Shown here in pieces: positions 18,695-27,577 of a stretch of DNA of 55,016 nucleotides. Where the stretch lies: NCBI GenBank assembly GCA_000720995.1, contig JOEL01000043.1, positions 1-55,016 on the forward strand, written 5' to 3'. The notes under the pieces were generated by a model. The model was not told where the DNA came from. It saw only the letters and a program-made list of their open reading frames with translations, and did not search any database. Numbering within the stretch: position 1 is the first letter of the stretch; every line of letters begins with the position of its first letter. Source of the stretch: Streptomyces celluloflavus (GTDB lineage Bacteria; Actinomycetota; Actinomycetes; Streptomycetales; Streptomycetaceae). The translations under genes and the position numbers were made by a program.

Positions 18695-19435
18695 GTGACC
18701 GAACCCAAGTACCAACGGATCGCCGCCACGCTCAAAGCGGCCATTGCAGAGGGCGAATACGGCCCCGGCGACCGGCTGCCGGGCGAGAACGACCTCATGG
18801 CCGCTCACGGCGTGGCGCGGATGACCGCGCGTCAGGCCCTCGGCGTGTTGCAGAGCGAGGGGATCGCGGAGGCCCGTAAGGGCGCGGGAGTGTTCGTGCG
18901 GACGTTCCACCCGTTGCGACGGCGCGGCATTCAGCGCTTGACCCGCGAGGCATGGGGATCAGGGCGTTCGGTTTGGTCCGTCGACGCGACGGACCGGGAT
19001 GTGGTCGTCGATCAGATCAGGGTCGGCGAGGAACCGGCTGCCGAACACATCGCCCGGGTGCTCGGCCTCGTGGCGGACGAACCGGTGTGCGTGCGCGACC
19101 GGCGCTTCGTGCTCGACGGCAAACCGGTGCTGCTCTCGACGTCCAGCCTTCCGGCCGGACTCGTCGCCGGATCTCCGATCACCCGGCCGGACACCGGCCC
19201 CGGCGGGATCTACGCCCGTCTGGCGGAGCTCGGACACGAGCCGGTTCACTTCCGTGAGGAGGTCCGTTCCCGTATGCCGACGTCCGATGAGACCGCCCGG
19301 CTCGCCCTGCCCGGCGGGACTCCGGTCCTTCTCGTCTGCCGCACCGCCTTCACGCAGGACGGCAGCGCCGTCGAGGTCAACGAGATGGTTCTGGACGCGA
19401 ATTCCTACATCCTGGAGTACGACTTCGACGCCTGA
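18695..19435 (+). CDS. GntR-family regulator (HutC subfamily)
   Basis: A 246-residue protein. The winged helix covers about 1-70 (YQRIAATLKAAIAEG, then LPGENDLMAAHGVARMTAR and the wing RKGAGVFV), and a UTRA-type ligand domain follows (about 95-240, with YARLAELG and TAFTQDGSAVEVNEM). GTG 18695 is chosen because AGGAGG precedes it; an ATG at 18677 is in frame but poorly placed. The ligand is unknown. The operator-like repeats just upstream suggest it controls itself and the divergent HATPase. Confidence 0.9.
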   Translation: MTEPKYQRIAATLKAAIAEGEYGPGDRLPGENDLMAAHGVARMTARQALGVLQSEGIAEARKGAGVFVRTFHPLRRRGIQRLTREAWGSGRSVWSVDATDRDVVVDQIRVGEEPAAEHIARVLGLVADEPVCVRDRRFVLDGKPVLLSTSSLPAGLVAGSPITRPDTGPGGIYARLAELGHEPVHFREEVRSRMPTSDETARLALPGGTPVLLVCRTAFTQDGSAVEVNEMVLDANSYILEYDFDA

Positions 19436-19479
19436 CCGGCACCGCGGGAATGCGGTCTGCGGCCTCGGGAGTCCGCTCC

Positions 19480-21312
19480 TCAGTCCCCCTCCCGCCAGTG
19501 ATTGGTGATCGGCAGCCGGCGGTCCTTGCCGAAGCCCTTGGCGGAGATCTTGGTGCCGGGCGGGTACTGGCGGCGTTTGTACTCGGCGCGGTCGACCATG
19601 CGCAGGACCCGGGTGACGAGTTCCTCGGGGAAGCCCTCGGCGACGATCTGCTCGCGGCCCCGGTCGCGGTCGACGTACAGCTCCAGGATGCGGTCCAGGA
19701 CGTCGTAGTCGGGCAGGGAGTCGGTGTCCACCTGGCCGGGGCGCAGTTCCGCGCTCGGGGGTTTGGCGATCGTGTGCTCCGGGATGGGCGGGGTGTGGCC
19801 GCGGTCGGCCGCCGACTGGTTGCGCCAGCGGGCGAGCTGGTAGACGACGGTCTTGTAGACGTCCTTGATCGGGCCGTAGCCGCCCACCGAATCGCCGTAG
19901 AGGGTCGAATAGCCGCACGCCAGCTCGGACTTGTTGCCGGGGGCGAGGACGAGGTGCCCCTCCTGGTTGGAGATCGCCATCAGGGTCGTGCCGCGCAGCC
20001 GCGACTGGAGGTTCTCCTCGGCGAGGCCGGTCAGCTCCAGCGCCGCCATGTACGCGTCGAACATCGGCGCGATCGGCACCGTACGGAAGGCGAGGCCCGT
20101 ACGGCGGGCCAGTTCGGCGGCGTCGGTCAGGGAGTGCTCCGACGAGTAGCGGGAGGGCATGGCCACCGCGTGCACCCGCTCGGGGCCCAGCGCATCGCAG
20201 GCGAGGGCGGCGACCAGCGCGGAGTCGATCCCGCCGGACAGTCCGAGCACCACGCTGCGGAAGCCGTTCTTGGCGACATAGGCGTGCAGCCCGGTGACCA
20301 GCGCGGTGTAGATCTCCTCGGTGTCCGGCAGCCTCGCCCCGGTGTCCGCCGGCTGCCCCGCCTCGTTGCGGGGTGGCTGCGGTGGGTAGGCGGGGCGGTC
20401 GGGCGGGGGATCGGGGGAGAGCGTGACGGGAGGCCGCGGCGGGCAGTCGGGCAGCGGGTCGGGGGAGAGCGTGACGTGGTCGACGCGGAGGCCGTCGTCG
20501 AGGACGCCGGAGGGCGGTTCGGGCGCGGCGGCCGGGAGTTCGAGGTCGAGCAGCAGGGCGACCTCGGTGAACTGCGGTGCCCGCGCGATCACCCCGCCGT
20601 CCCGGTCGACGACGATGGAGTCGCCGTCGAAGACCAGCTCGTCCTGCCCGCCGGTCATCGCCAGATAGGCGGTGGTGCAGCCGGCCTGCCGGGCCCGTTT
20701 GCGGACCAGCTCCAGCCGGGTGTCGTCCTTGTCCCGTTCGTACGGTGAGGCGTTGACCGACAGCAGCAGCCCGGCCCCCGCGCTGCGCGCCGCGGGCACC
20801 CGGCCGCCCTCCTGCCACAGGTCCTCGCAGATGGCGAGCGCCACGTCCACGCCGTGGACCCGTACGACGGGCAGCGTGTCGCCGGGGACGAAGTACCGGA
20901 ACTCGTCGAAGACGCCGTAGTTGGGGAGGTGGTGCTTGGCGAAGCTGAGCGCGATCCGGCCCCGGTGCAGTACCGCGGCGGCGTTCTGCGGGGCGCCGGC
21001 CGGCCGGCCGTAGCGCGGCAGGTCCTGCGGACAGCGGTCCAGATAGCCGACGAGCACCGGGAGTTCGCCCAGCCCCTCCGCCGCCAGCCGGCCGGCCAGC
21101 GCCCGCAGCGCGGCCCGGCTCGCCTCGACGAAGGAGGGGCGCAGCGCGAGATCCTCGACCGGATAGCCGGTCAGCGCCATCTCCGGGAACGCGACGAGGT
21201 GCGCCCCCTGCTCGGCGGCGTACCGGGTCCAGCGGACGATCGTCCCGGCGTTCCGGCCGATATCGCCGACGCAGGAGTCGATCTGATGCAGGGCGAGACG
21301 AAGTGAGGGCAC
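19480..21312 (-). CDS. nadE: glutamine-dependent NAD+ synthetase
   Basis: Final step of NAD+ synthesis, amidating nicotinic acid adenine dinucleotide with ammonia from glutamine. The 610-residue protein has an N-terminal nitrilase-type glutaminase (Glu44 in FPEMALTGYP, Lys126 in FAKHHLP, Cys162 in AICEDLW) and a C-terminal synthetase with P-loop SGGIDS (about 357-362). GTG 21312 starts VPSLRLALHQID, the family's usual N-terminus. The linker between domains (about 285-335) is Pro-rich and contains a short duplication, VTLSPDP(L/P)PD twice, also visible in the DNA. Confidence 0.95.
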   Translation of the reverse strand: MPSLRLALHQIDSCVGDIGRNAGTIVRWTRYAAEQGAHLVAFPEMALTGYPVEDLALRPSFVEASRAALRALAGRLAAEGLGELPVLVGYLDRCPQDLPRYGRPAGAPQNAAAVLHRGRIALSFAKHHLPNYGVFDEFRYFVPGDTLPVVRVHGVDVALAICEDLWQEGGRVPAARSAGAGLLLSVNASPYERDKDDTRLELVRKRARQAGCTTAYLAMTGGQDELVFDGDSIVVDRDGGVIARAPQFTEVALLLDLELPAAAPEPPSGVLDDGLRVDHVTLSPDPLPDCPPRPPVTLSPDPPPDRPAYPPQPPRNEAGQPADTGARLPDTEEIYTALVTGLHAYVAKNGFRSVVLGLSGGIDSALVAALACDALGPERVHAVAMPSRYSSEHSLTDAAELARRTGLAFRTVPIAPMFDAYMAALELTGLAEENLQSRLRGTTLMAISNQEGHLVLAPGNKSELACGYSTLYGDSVGGYGPIKDVYKTVVYQLARWRNQSAADRGHTPPIPEHTIAKPPSAELRPGQVDTDSLPDYDVLDRILELYVDRDRGREQIVAEGFPEELVTRVLRMVDRAEYKRRQYPPGTKISAKGFGKDRRLPITNHWREGD

Positions 21313-21485
21313 CCTGTCAGTGTAATCGTCTTTCTGACGCAATGGGGGTCCGGCGCCCCGGTCCGGCCCTCCGGACCCGGCCCCCCGGACCCGGCTGGCT
21401 CCCGTCCGTGCGGGGACCGGTCGGGGGCCGGGTCCGGAGGCGGTCGCGTGCGGTCCGGCCGCACGCGTGGGCACGCCTGCGGAGG

Positions 21486-23120
21486 CTACCTCCGGTAGCC
21501 GAGGACCGTCATCATTCCCGACTCCGAGTGGTAGACGTTATGGCAGTGGATCATCCACAGACCGGGGTTGTCGGCGTCGAAGTCGACACTGACGGTGCGG
21601 CCCGGCAGCACGATGGTGGTGTCCTTGCGGGGGCCGCCGCCGGGCAGCGCGAAGGTGTGGCCGTGCAGATGCATCGGATGCCACATCGTGGTGCGGTTGC
21701 GGAAGGAGAGCCGGACCCGCTCACCGGCCTTGACCGGGTGCCGCTGGGACGGTGTGTACGGCTTCTTGTCGATCGCCCAGTCGTACGCCGCCATGGACCC
21801 GGTGAGGTCGAGTGCGAGGGTGCGGTCGGGGCGGCGGGCACTGGTCCGTACGGCCTCGGCGGCCTTCAGGCGGTCCGCGGTGAGCAGCCGGCCGTCCAGT
21901 TCCTTCGGGCGCGTGGCCGGGCCGGGTGCCGCGCCGCCGCCGGTGCGCAGTACGGCCAGTCCGGACCGCTTCTTGCCCTCGGCGACCGCGGTGAGCGGGA
22001 AGACGCCGTCCCCGGCCGTGACCAGGACGTCGTACCGCTCGCCCATGCCCAGCAGCAGCGCGTCGGTCCCGGCGTGCTCGACGGGAAAGCCGTCGGTGTG
22101 GGTGACGGTCATGGTGTGGCCGCCGAGCGCGACACGGTAGGCGGTGTCGCCGCCCGCGTTGACGAACCGGATCCGGATCCGGTCGCCCGGTGCGGCGCGG
22201 AACGTCTGCGGATCGTCGGCGGCGCGGCCGTTGACGAGGTGGTACGGGTAGTCCACGTCCCCGGCGTCGCCGCCCAGCCACTTGCTGGTGGCGCCCATCA
22301 GCATCCGCGGTGGGCCGCCGGGACGGGACGTACCGCCGGACGAGGGCATGCGGCCGCCCATGCCGTGCGCCCCGTGGTCCATACCGCCCATGCCCTTCCC
22401 GTCGTCCCCCTCACCCATGTCCATACCGCCGTGGCCGCCGCCCATGCCCTTGCGGAGCTCGGCCAGCACCGCGTCCGGGGTGCTGCCGTCCACCCCGTCG
22501 AGCCAGTCGTCCAGTACGACGACCCACTCCTTGTCGTACGCGAGCGGCTCCTTGGGGTCCTCGACGATCAGCGGGGCGTACAGCCCGCGGTCCTGCTGCA
22601 CGCCGGAGTGCGGATGGAACCAGTACGTGCCGGGGTGCGCGACCGCGAACCGGTAGGTGAAGGAGGCGCCGGCCGGGACGGGACGCTGGGTCAGATCCGG
22701 GACGCCGTCCATGTCGTTGCGGAGCGCCAGTCCGTGCCAGTGCAGGGACGTGGCCTGCGGGAGATGGTTGGCGAGGGTCAGCGCGAGGGTGTCGCCCGCC
22801 GTGACGCGGACCTCCTTGCCGGGCAGTTCACCGCCGTACGACCAGGAGTTGACGGTACGGCCGCCGAGATCCAGCCGGTCCGGGGTGGCGGTGAGCGCGA
22901 CCTTCCGTACGGGGCCCGCGCCCCGCTTCCGCTCGGCCGCGGCGACCTCCGGGCCGTCCGGGGAGACATATCCGGCCGGGGTGGCGCCGGGGCCGGGGGA
23001 GGGGTTCTTGCCGTCGTGCGGGCCGGATCCGGCGTCTCCGGTGGAGCAGGCGGCCAGCAGACCGCTGCCGGCGACGACGAGACCCGCGCCGAGCAGGGCG
23101 CGGCGGGAGTGGGTACGCAT
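21486..23120 (-). CDS. multicopper oxidase, exported, with Met/His-rich insert
   Basis: A 544-residue periplasm-side (cell-surface) oxidase, probably Cu(I) detoxifying or a laccase. The N-terminus MRTHSRRALLG and LLAAC point to Tat-like export and a lipobox Cys at about 25. All four copper motifs are present in order: HWHG, HPHS, HPMHLHGH and HCHNVYHSESGMM. Between the first two and last two lies an insert of about 35 residues very rich in Met, Gly and His (for example GGMDHGAHGMGGRMP), like the copper-binding insert of CueO. Likely co-transcribed with the upstream DUF6153 gene, behind a CsoR-like box. Confidence 0.92.
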   Translation of the reverse strand: MRTHSRRALLGAGLVVAGSGLLAACSTGDAGSGPHDGKNPSPGPGATPAGYVSPDGPEVAAAERKRGAGPVRKVALTATPDRLDLGGRTVNSWSYGGELPGKEVRVTAGDTLALTLANHLPQATSLHWHGLALRNDMDGVPDLTQRPVPAGASFTYRFAVAHPGTYWFHPHSGVQQDRGLYAPLIVEDPKEPLAYDKEWVVVLDDWLDGVDGSTPDAVLAELRKGMGGGHGGMDMGEGDDGKGMGGMDHGAHGMGGRMPSSGGTSRPGGPPRMLMGATSKWLGGDAGDVDYPYHLVNGRAADDPQTFRAAPGDRIRIRFVNAGGDTAYRVALGGHTMTVTHTDGFPVEHAGTDALLLGMGERYDVLVTAGDGVFPLTAVAEGKKRSGLAVLRTGGGAAPGPATRPKELDGRLLTADRLKAAEAVRTSARRPDRTLALDLTGSMAAYDWAIDKKPYTPSQRHPVKAGERVRLSFRNRTTMWHPMHLHGHTFALPGGGPRKDTTIVLPGRTVSVDFDADNPGLWMIHCHNVYHSESGMMTVLGYRR

Positions 23121-23211
23121 GGTGAAGCACCTCATGAGGGTGTCGGTGGTGATGTGGCGGAAGGGGCACGGGGTCGCGGACGCGCGCAGGCGTCGGCGGC
23201 CGGGTGCGCTC

Positions 23212-23772
23212 CTACACGCGCAGCACCGACAGCCGGGCGAGGAGCTTGTGGCGGGGTGGCGGCGGCAGCGGCCGCAGACCGCGCAGCAGACGGGCCCGGA
23301 GGGCGGCCGACACGCCCGTCCGCGCCTGCCCGAGCAGCAGGCCGACGCCGAGCAGGACCAGCAGCGCCGTCGCCCAGACGGAGAGCACGGCCCGGCAGAC
23401 GGTGCCGGGGTCCATCGCACCGCCGCCGCTGGCACTGTCGGAGACGGTGAGCGCGGTCGGGTGTGTCGGGGGGTGTGCTGCTGTGGTCGTCGCCTTCGAC
23501 GAGGCGATCGGCCTCGCCGGTAGGGGCGCCGCCGGACGGTCCGCCCGGTGCGTCGCCATCGGCACGGTCATCGGCGCCGCCACGGGCACTGCCATCGGCC
23601 CGGTCATCGCCATCGGCTCCGGCGCCGGGTGGCCCGCCGCGGTGAGGGTCTCGTGTCCGCCGTGCCCGTCCGTCGGATGCCCGAAGGTGTGCATCGCGAC
23701 GATCCCGGCGATCAGCGCCGCGAACAGCAGCAGCCGACCGCACCACGCGGCGGCCTTCCCCTGTTCACGCAT
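23212..23772 (-). CDS. DUF6153-like copper-associated membrane protein
   Basis: A 186-residue protein with a hydrophobic N-terminal helix (LLLFAALIAGIVAMHTFGH), a Met/His/Pro-rich central loop (PEPMAMTGPMAVPVAAPM) and a second helix near the end (ATALLVLLGVGLLLGQ), then a basic tail. Met and His enrichment suggests copper binding outside the membrane. ATG 23772 follows GAAAGG by 6 nt. It sits 91 nt upstream of the multicopper oxidase on the same strand and shares its promoter. Biochemical role unknown; family name is from resemblance only. Confidence 0.7.
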   Translation of the reverse strand: MREQGKAAAWCGRLLLFAALIAGIVAMHTFGHPTDGHGGHETLTAAGHPAPEPMAMTGPMAVPVAAPMTVPMATHRADRPAAPLPARPIASSKATTTAAHPPTHPTALTVSDSASGGGAMDPGTVCRAVLSVWATALLVLLGVGLLLGQARTGVSAALRARLLRGLRPLPPPPRHKLLARLSVLRV

Positions 23773-24095
23773 TGCGGACCTTTCGGCGGGACGCACGGAC
23801 CGGCGGGCTTCACGGGCCCACGGCCGCACGGACTCGCGGGCGTACGGACGGCATACGGACGCACGGGGCCGCGGACTTCGGTGCGCCCCGCGATTCCGGC
23901 GACTCCGGCGCACCCTACCCCCGCGGGGTATCGGCCTCCGAGGGCGGGCCCCCGACGGCCGCGCCGCGCGGCGATGTGGCGCTCTTTGTGCCGCTATCAC
24001 CGCATTGGCGTCGGCAGTCTGCCTATCCTGGGCCTCTCGCGCCACCGGCGTCCCCGGCGTTCCGCGTGCTCCGCCGGGTCCACCCGACCACCAGG
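23773..24095. promoter_or_regulatory. divergent region with a CsoR-like copper box (23916-23930)
   Basis: TACCCCCGCGGGGTA at 23916-23930 has 6-bp inverted arms around CGC and lies 144 nt upstream of the copper operon. Actinobacterial CsoR binds TACCC-centre-GGGTA palindromes, so copper-inducible control is likely. The rest of this 323-nt gap is GC-rich with loose ACGGAC repeats (about 23790-23870) and no gene. Confidence 0.6.
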
Positions 24096-24917
24096 ATGTC
24101 CGTGACCCCGACCAGCCCCCTCCCCACCCGCCGCCGGGCGGCCGCCGTACCGCTGCTGCTCGGCGCCCTCGCCTACACCGCCTGGGTCCTGGAGGTGGTG
24201 GTCTCCACCGGCCTCAACCCGGTGGAGGCGTACGTCAGCGAGCTGGCCGCCGCCGATCAGCCGCTCGGCGGGCTGTTCCGCGCCACCGACCTGGTCGCCG
24301 GGCTGCTGGTCCTGGCCGGTGCGGTGACCGCGCTGTTCACCCTGGAACGCCGGCCGTGGGCGACGGCGGGCTGGGCCGCGCTCGCGCTCTTCGGCGCGGC
24401 CACCGCCCTCGACTCCCGGCTGCCGCTGAGCTGCGCGCCGACCAGCGACCCGGTGTGCGCGGCCCGGGAGACCGCGGGCCTGGTGCCGGCCACCCACACC
24501 GCGCACGCCATCAGCAGTTCGCTCGCCATGACCGGCGCGCTCGGCGCCATAGTCCTGCTGACCGTCGCCGCCCGCCGCTACGACTGGTGGCCGGCGCTCG
24601 CCCGCTACGGGCCGCCGCTGGTACTGGCCGAATTCGCCGCCACCTGCTGGACGCTGGTCTCGGTCGCGGCCTTCACCGCGGGCCAGGGCACCTGGGCCCT
24701 CGGCGTCGGCCAGCGCCTCCAGGTCCTGCTGGTCGCCCTCTACATCGCGATACTCGCCGGGTGCGTGGCACGCAACGGGCGCGCGGCCGGGGAGCGTACG
24801 GCGGGGGCAGCGGCACCGGGCCGGGCGGGCCGTACGGAACCCGGGCAGCCCCCGGCACCAACCTCCGGCGACACCCCCGCGCCACCTCCCGGCCGCGACC
24901 CGGGAGCGGACCGGTGA
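24096..24917 (+). CDS. DUF998-family membrane protein
   Basis: A 273-residue protein with about seven hydrophobic helices beginning at residue 17 (VPLLLGALAYTAWVLEVVV) and the family pattern YVSELAA after the first helix. A central CAPTSDPVC loop and an HTAHAISSSLAM helix are typical of DUF998. The last 45 residues are a Pro/Gly/Arg-rich tail. ATG 24096 is likely but weakly supported; GTG 24102 is possible. The stop overlaps the next gene's start (GTGA), so the pair is co-translated. Function unknown. Confidence 0.75.
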   Translation: MSVTPTSPLPTRRRAAAVPLLLGALAYTAWVLEVVVSTGLNPVEAYVSELAAADQPLGGLFRATDLVAGLLVLAGAVTALFTLERRPWATAGWAALALFGAATALDSRLPLSCAPTSDPVCAARETAGLVPATHTAHAISSSLAMTGALGAIVLLTVAARRYDWWPALARYGPPLVLAEFAATCWTLVSVAAFTAGQGTWALGVGQRLQVLLVALYIAILAGCVARNGRAAGERTAGAAAPGRAGRTEPGQPPAPTSGDTPAPPPGRDPGADR

Positions 24918-25786
24918 ACCGCGCCGGCCGCACCCGTCACGCCGGCCGCGCGCCCGGCCGGATGCTGCGCGTGGGCGGTGTGCCGCTGCACGTGCTGAGC
25001 GAGGGCGCCGGCCCGGTGTGCGTGCTCACCGGCGGGCTCGGCCTGGCCTGGTACGACTGGGACGCGGTCGCGGCGCTGCTCGCCCCGCACCGCACCGTCG
25101 TCCGCTTCGACCGGCCCGGTCTGGGCCTGAGCGCCCCCGCGCCGGAGCCGCCCACGGTCGCCGCCGAGGCGGACCGGATCGCCCAACTCCTCGACGTGCT
25201 CGGCCATTTCGGTCCCGCCACCGTCGTCGGCCACTCGCTCGGCGGGTTCCACGCCGAGGCGTTCGCCCGCCGGTATCCGGACCGCTGCGCCGGTCTCGTC
25301 CTGGTCGACACCAGCGTCGAGGAGGACCCGCGGCCGCTGCTGCCGCGCGCGGTCCGCACCGCCTGGGCGGGTGGTGTGGCGGGGGCGCTCTCCGCCGTCG
25401 GTGTGCCGCGCGCCCTCGGCCCGGCCGCCCGCCGCCTGGTCACCCGCGCCGCGACCGTCGCCGGCCATCCGCCGCACCCCTGGGAGCGCGCCGGATACCG
25501 CACCAGCCGGGTGCTGCGCGCCTGCGCCCTGGAGCACGCGACGTACGGCTACCAGGCCGCCGAACTCGCCGCGCTCCGTCCGGGCCACCCGCTGCCCGCC
25601 GTACCGGTGACGGTCCTGGCGGCCTATGACGGCAGCGAGACGGCGCGCGAACTGCGCTGGCTGGAGCGGCAGCGGGCACTCGCCGCGGAACTGGGCGGCC
25701 GGTTCACGGTCGCCGCCCCCGCCGGACATCTGGTGATGGCCGACGCACCGGAAACGGTCGCCCGCGCCGTCCTGACGCGAGGCTGA
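24914..25786 (+). CDS. alpha/beta-hydrolase
   Basis: A 290-residue hydrolase with the classic order: oxyanion loop LTGGLGLAWYDW, nucleophile elbow GHSLGGFHA (Ser), an acid in LAAYDGSE, and the catalytic His in PAGHLVMADA. Substrate unknown; likely an ester or amide. GTG 24914 overlaps the DUF998 stop by 4 nt; ATG 24961 would remove a basic 16-residue leader and is an alternative. Coupling to DUF998 suggests a shared role, perhaps lipid-related, but this is inference. Confidence 0.85.
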   Translation: MNRAGRTRHAGRAPGRMLRVGGVPLHVLSEGAGPVCVLTGGLGLAWYDWDAVAALLAPHRTVVRFDRPGLGLSAPAPEPPTVAAEADRIAQLLDVLGHFGPATVVGHSLGGFHAEAFARRYPDRCAGLVLVDTSVEEDPRPLLPRAVRTAWAGGVAGALSAVGVPRALGPAARRLVTRAATVAGHPPHPWERAGYRTSRVLRACALEHATYGYQAAELAALRPGHPLPAVPVTVLAAYDGSETARELRWLERQRALAAELGGRFTVAAPAGHLVMADAPETVARAVLTRG

Positions 25787-25898
25787 GCGCGCCCGCACCG
25801 GAAACGGCCGGGCCGCGATCCGGCGGGGCCCTCACTGGGACGGCGGGGCCACGGTCCGGCGGCGCCCCCACCGCCCGCTCCCGCCCGGCCGCGCCGAC

Positions 25899-25936
25899 GC
25901 CGCCCCGACCCGCCGCCCCGACCCGCCGCGCCGACC
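25899..25936. repeat. three tandem copies of a 12-13 bp unit
   Basis: GCCGCCCCGACCC at 25899-25911 and 25912-25924, then a 12-nt variant at 25925-25936. It lies in the short convergent gap before the end of the next gene. No function is apparent. Confidence 0.5.
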
Positions 25937-25946
25937 AGGGCCGCCG

Positions 25947-26612
25947 CTACCGCACCGGCTGCACCGGCTGTTCCGGCGCGAGCAGACCGGCCAGCAACGC
26001 CCCCTCCCGCCGGTCGTCCGACGCCAGGGCCAGCCAGGAGCCGTCGGTGAAGGCGATGTCCGCCCGGCCCTTGTGGCGCGGCGGCGGCGGTTCACGCCGC
26101 CGGGTGAACTGCCCGCGCGGCACCTCACCGAAGAGCTCGGCCGCCCGTCGGTCCGGCTCGGCGGGGTTGCTCAGCAGCAGCAGCCGCTGATCGGTGAAGG
26201 CCAGTGCGAGCTGCTCGTTGTAGTAGTTCGCGATGTCACTCGTGCCCGTCCGGGTGGCGACGACGAACCAGCCCGCCGCGCTGTCCCAGCCGCCCTCCCA
26301 GACGGGCCCCCGGAAGATCCGGCGCAGCCCGCGCCAGGTCTGCCGCGCCCCCGCCTCCAGCAGACCGGCGGGTACGGAGCACACCCACATGACGGCGGCG
26401 ACCGGGAGGAAGATCCGTCCCCACCCCGTGAACCGCGCCTTCCCCTCCGCCGCCGGCTTGGGCCGGCGGCACCGCTTCGGGATGGTGTCGGGCACCAGCT
26501 GGTCGAGCCGCACGGAGAGCGCGCCGAGCAGCGTCTCACCCGGCCGCAGCAGACCGGCGGTGTGTGTGAGGAGCCAGGCGTCCCGCTGGGGGACGGCGGG
26601 GGTGGGGTGCAT
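25947..26612 (-). CDS. hypothetical protein with one membrane segment, WXG operon
   Basis: A 221-residue protein. A hydrophobic segment at about 68-85 (IFLPVAAVMWVCSVPAGLL) could span the membrane. The N-terminal half has AWLLTHTAGLLRPGETLLGA, and the C-terminal half predicts beta strands (LALAFTDQRLLLLSNP, ADIAFTDGSWLALAS) resembling PH-like or bPH domains. It ends the three-gene WXG-like operon, 26 nt after its neighbour. It might handle or protect against the upstream product, but no known immunity family is recognised. Confidence 0.6.
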   Translation of the reverse strand: MHPTPAVPQRDAWLLTHTAGLLRPGETLLGALSVRLDQLVPDTIPKRCRRPKPAAEGKARFTGWGRIFLPVAAVMWVCSVPAGLLEAGARQTWRGLRRIFRGPVWEGGWDSAAGWFVVATRTGTSDIANYYNEQLALAFTDQRLLLLSNPAEPDRRAAELFGEVPRGQFTRRREPPPPRHKGRADIAFTDGSWLALASDDRREGALLAGLLAPEQPVQPVR

Positions 26613-26638
26613 ATCCGTCTCTCTGTCGGCCCCGGCGG

Positions 26639-27577
26639 TCAGCCGAAGGTGTCCTCGATACTGCCCTTGGGCACGCGGTACGGCGCGGGCTGCGCCGGCC
26701 GGTCGTCGTCCAGCGCCTCCTTGCCGAAGTGCTTGACCGCCTCCTCGGCCTTGCCCTTGTAGTCACCGGTGAGACCGGTGGCGGCGTTGATCAGGGGATT
26801 CGAGCCGTGGCCGTGGATCTGGCCGGTCACGATGTGGTGGGCCATCCAGTCCTTGAAGCTCTGCCCGCGCAGGCCCGTGGGCCCGCCCAGCTTGCGCAGC
26901 GTGGCCGCGACCTTGCGCGCCTCGTTGAACGATTTCGCACCGCTCTTGAACTCCTTGACGGCCTTCATCAGGTCCCGCAGCGTCTTGGCCAGTGCCGCGG
27001 AGACCTTCTCCACCCGGGCGAGGAAGACCGTCACCTCCGCCTCGGCGACCAGCCCGTCCACCACCGTGGCCAGGCCGAGCGTCAGGATGTCGGTGATCAC
27101 CATCGCGGCCAGCGTCATCGCCGCCCACTCGATCGCCTCACGGATGATCGCGACGATCGCGTCCTCGGCGAACTTGCACTCCGCGGCGGCCTGGCTCAGG
27201 ATCTGCGCCGTCGTGCCCATGTCCTTGCCGGTGTCGTCGAGCGCGTCGACGATCTTGCCCAGCCCCTGGCCGAACCCGTCCGACGCGTCGCCCTCCCAGT
27301 GCTCGGGCAGGACCCGCGCCGCCGACCGCAGCTCCCCGGCCACCCGGTGCAGCGCCTCGCCCTGGGCCCGCCACTCCTGGGCCGCGGCGGTCAGCTGCGT
27401 CGGCATACCGGTGACCTTTTCGAGCTCGTCCATCAGCCCGATCTTGTCCAGGAACCACCGGATCGCGTCGTCGAGCCCGGCGTCGATGCCGTGCTCCTCG
27501 CTGGTGTGGACCTCCTGGATGTCGGGGAGTTTCTCGATCTCCTTGTCGACCCAGGCGTACGCGGCGCTCACGCTCAT
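26639..27577 (-). CDS. WXG100-like protein with C-terminal extension (candidate type VII effector)
   Basis: A 312-residue protein. The N-terminal 150 residues form a helical WXG-type hairpin region (EHWEGDASDGFGQGLGKI contains the W-x-G turn). A hydrophobic stretch follows (AAMTLAAMVITDILTLGLATVV). The C-terminal 110 residues (from about 205: FKSGAKSFNEARKVAATLRKLGG to DTFG) form a separate domain with HHIVTGQIHGHG, a His-rich patch of a kind seen in some toxin domains. ATG 27577 overlaps the upstream gene's stop (ATGA). Secretion by an ESX-like system and toxicity are hypotheses. Confidence 0.6.
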   Translation of the reverse strand: MSVSAAYAWVDKEIEKLPDIQEVHTSEEHGIDAGLDDAIRWFLDKIGLMDELEKVTGMPTQLTAAAQEWRAQGEALHRVAGELRSAARVLPEHWEGDASDGFGQGLGKIVDALDDTGKDMGTTAQILSQAAAECKFAEDAIVAIIREAIEWAAMTLAAMVITDILTLGLATVVDGLVAEAEVTVFLARVEKVSAALAKTLRDLMKAVKEFKSGAKSFNEARKVAATLRKLGGPTGLRGQSFKDWMAHHIVTGQIHGHGSNPLINAATGLTGDYKGKAEEAVKHFGKEALDDDRPAQPAPYRVPKGSIEDTFG

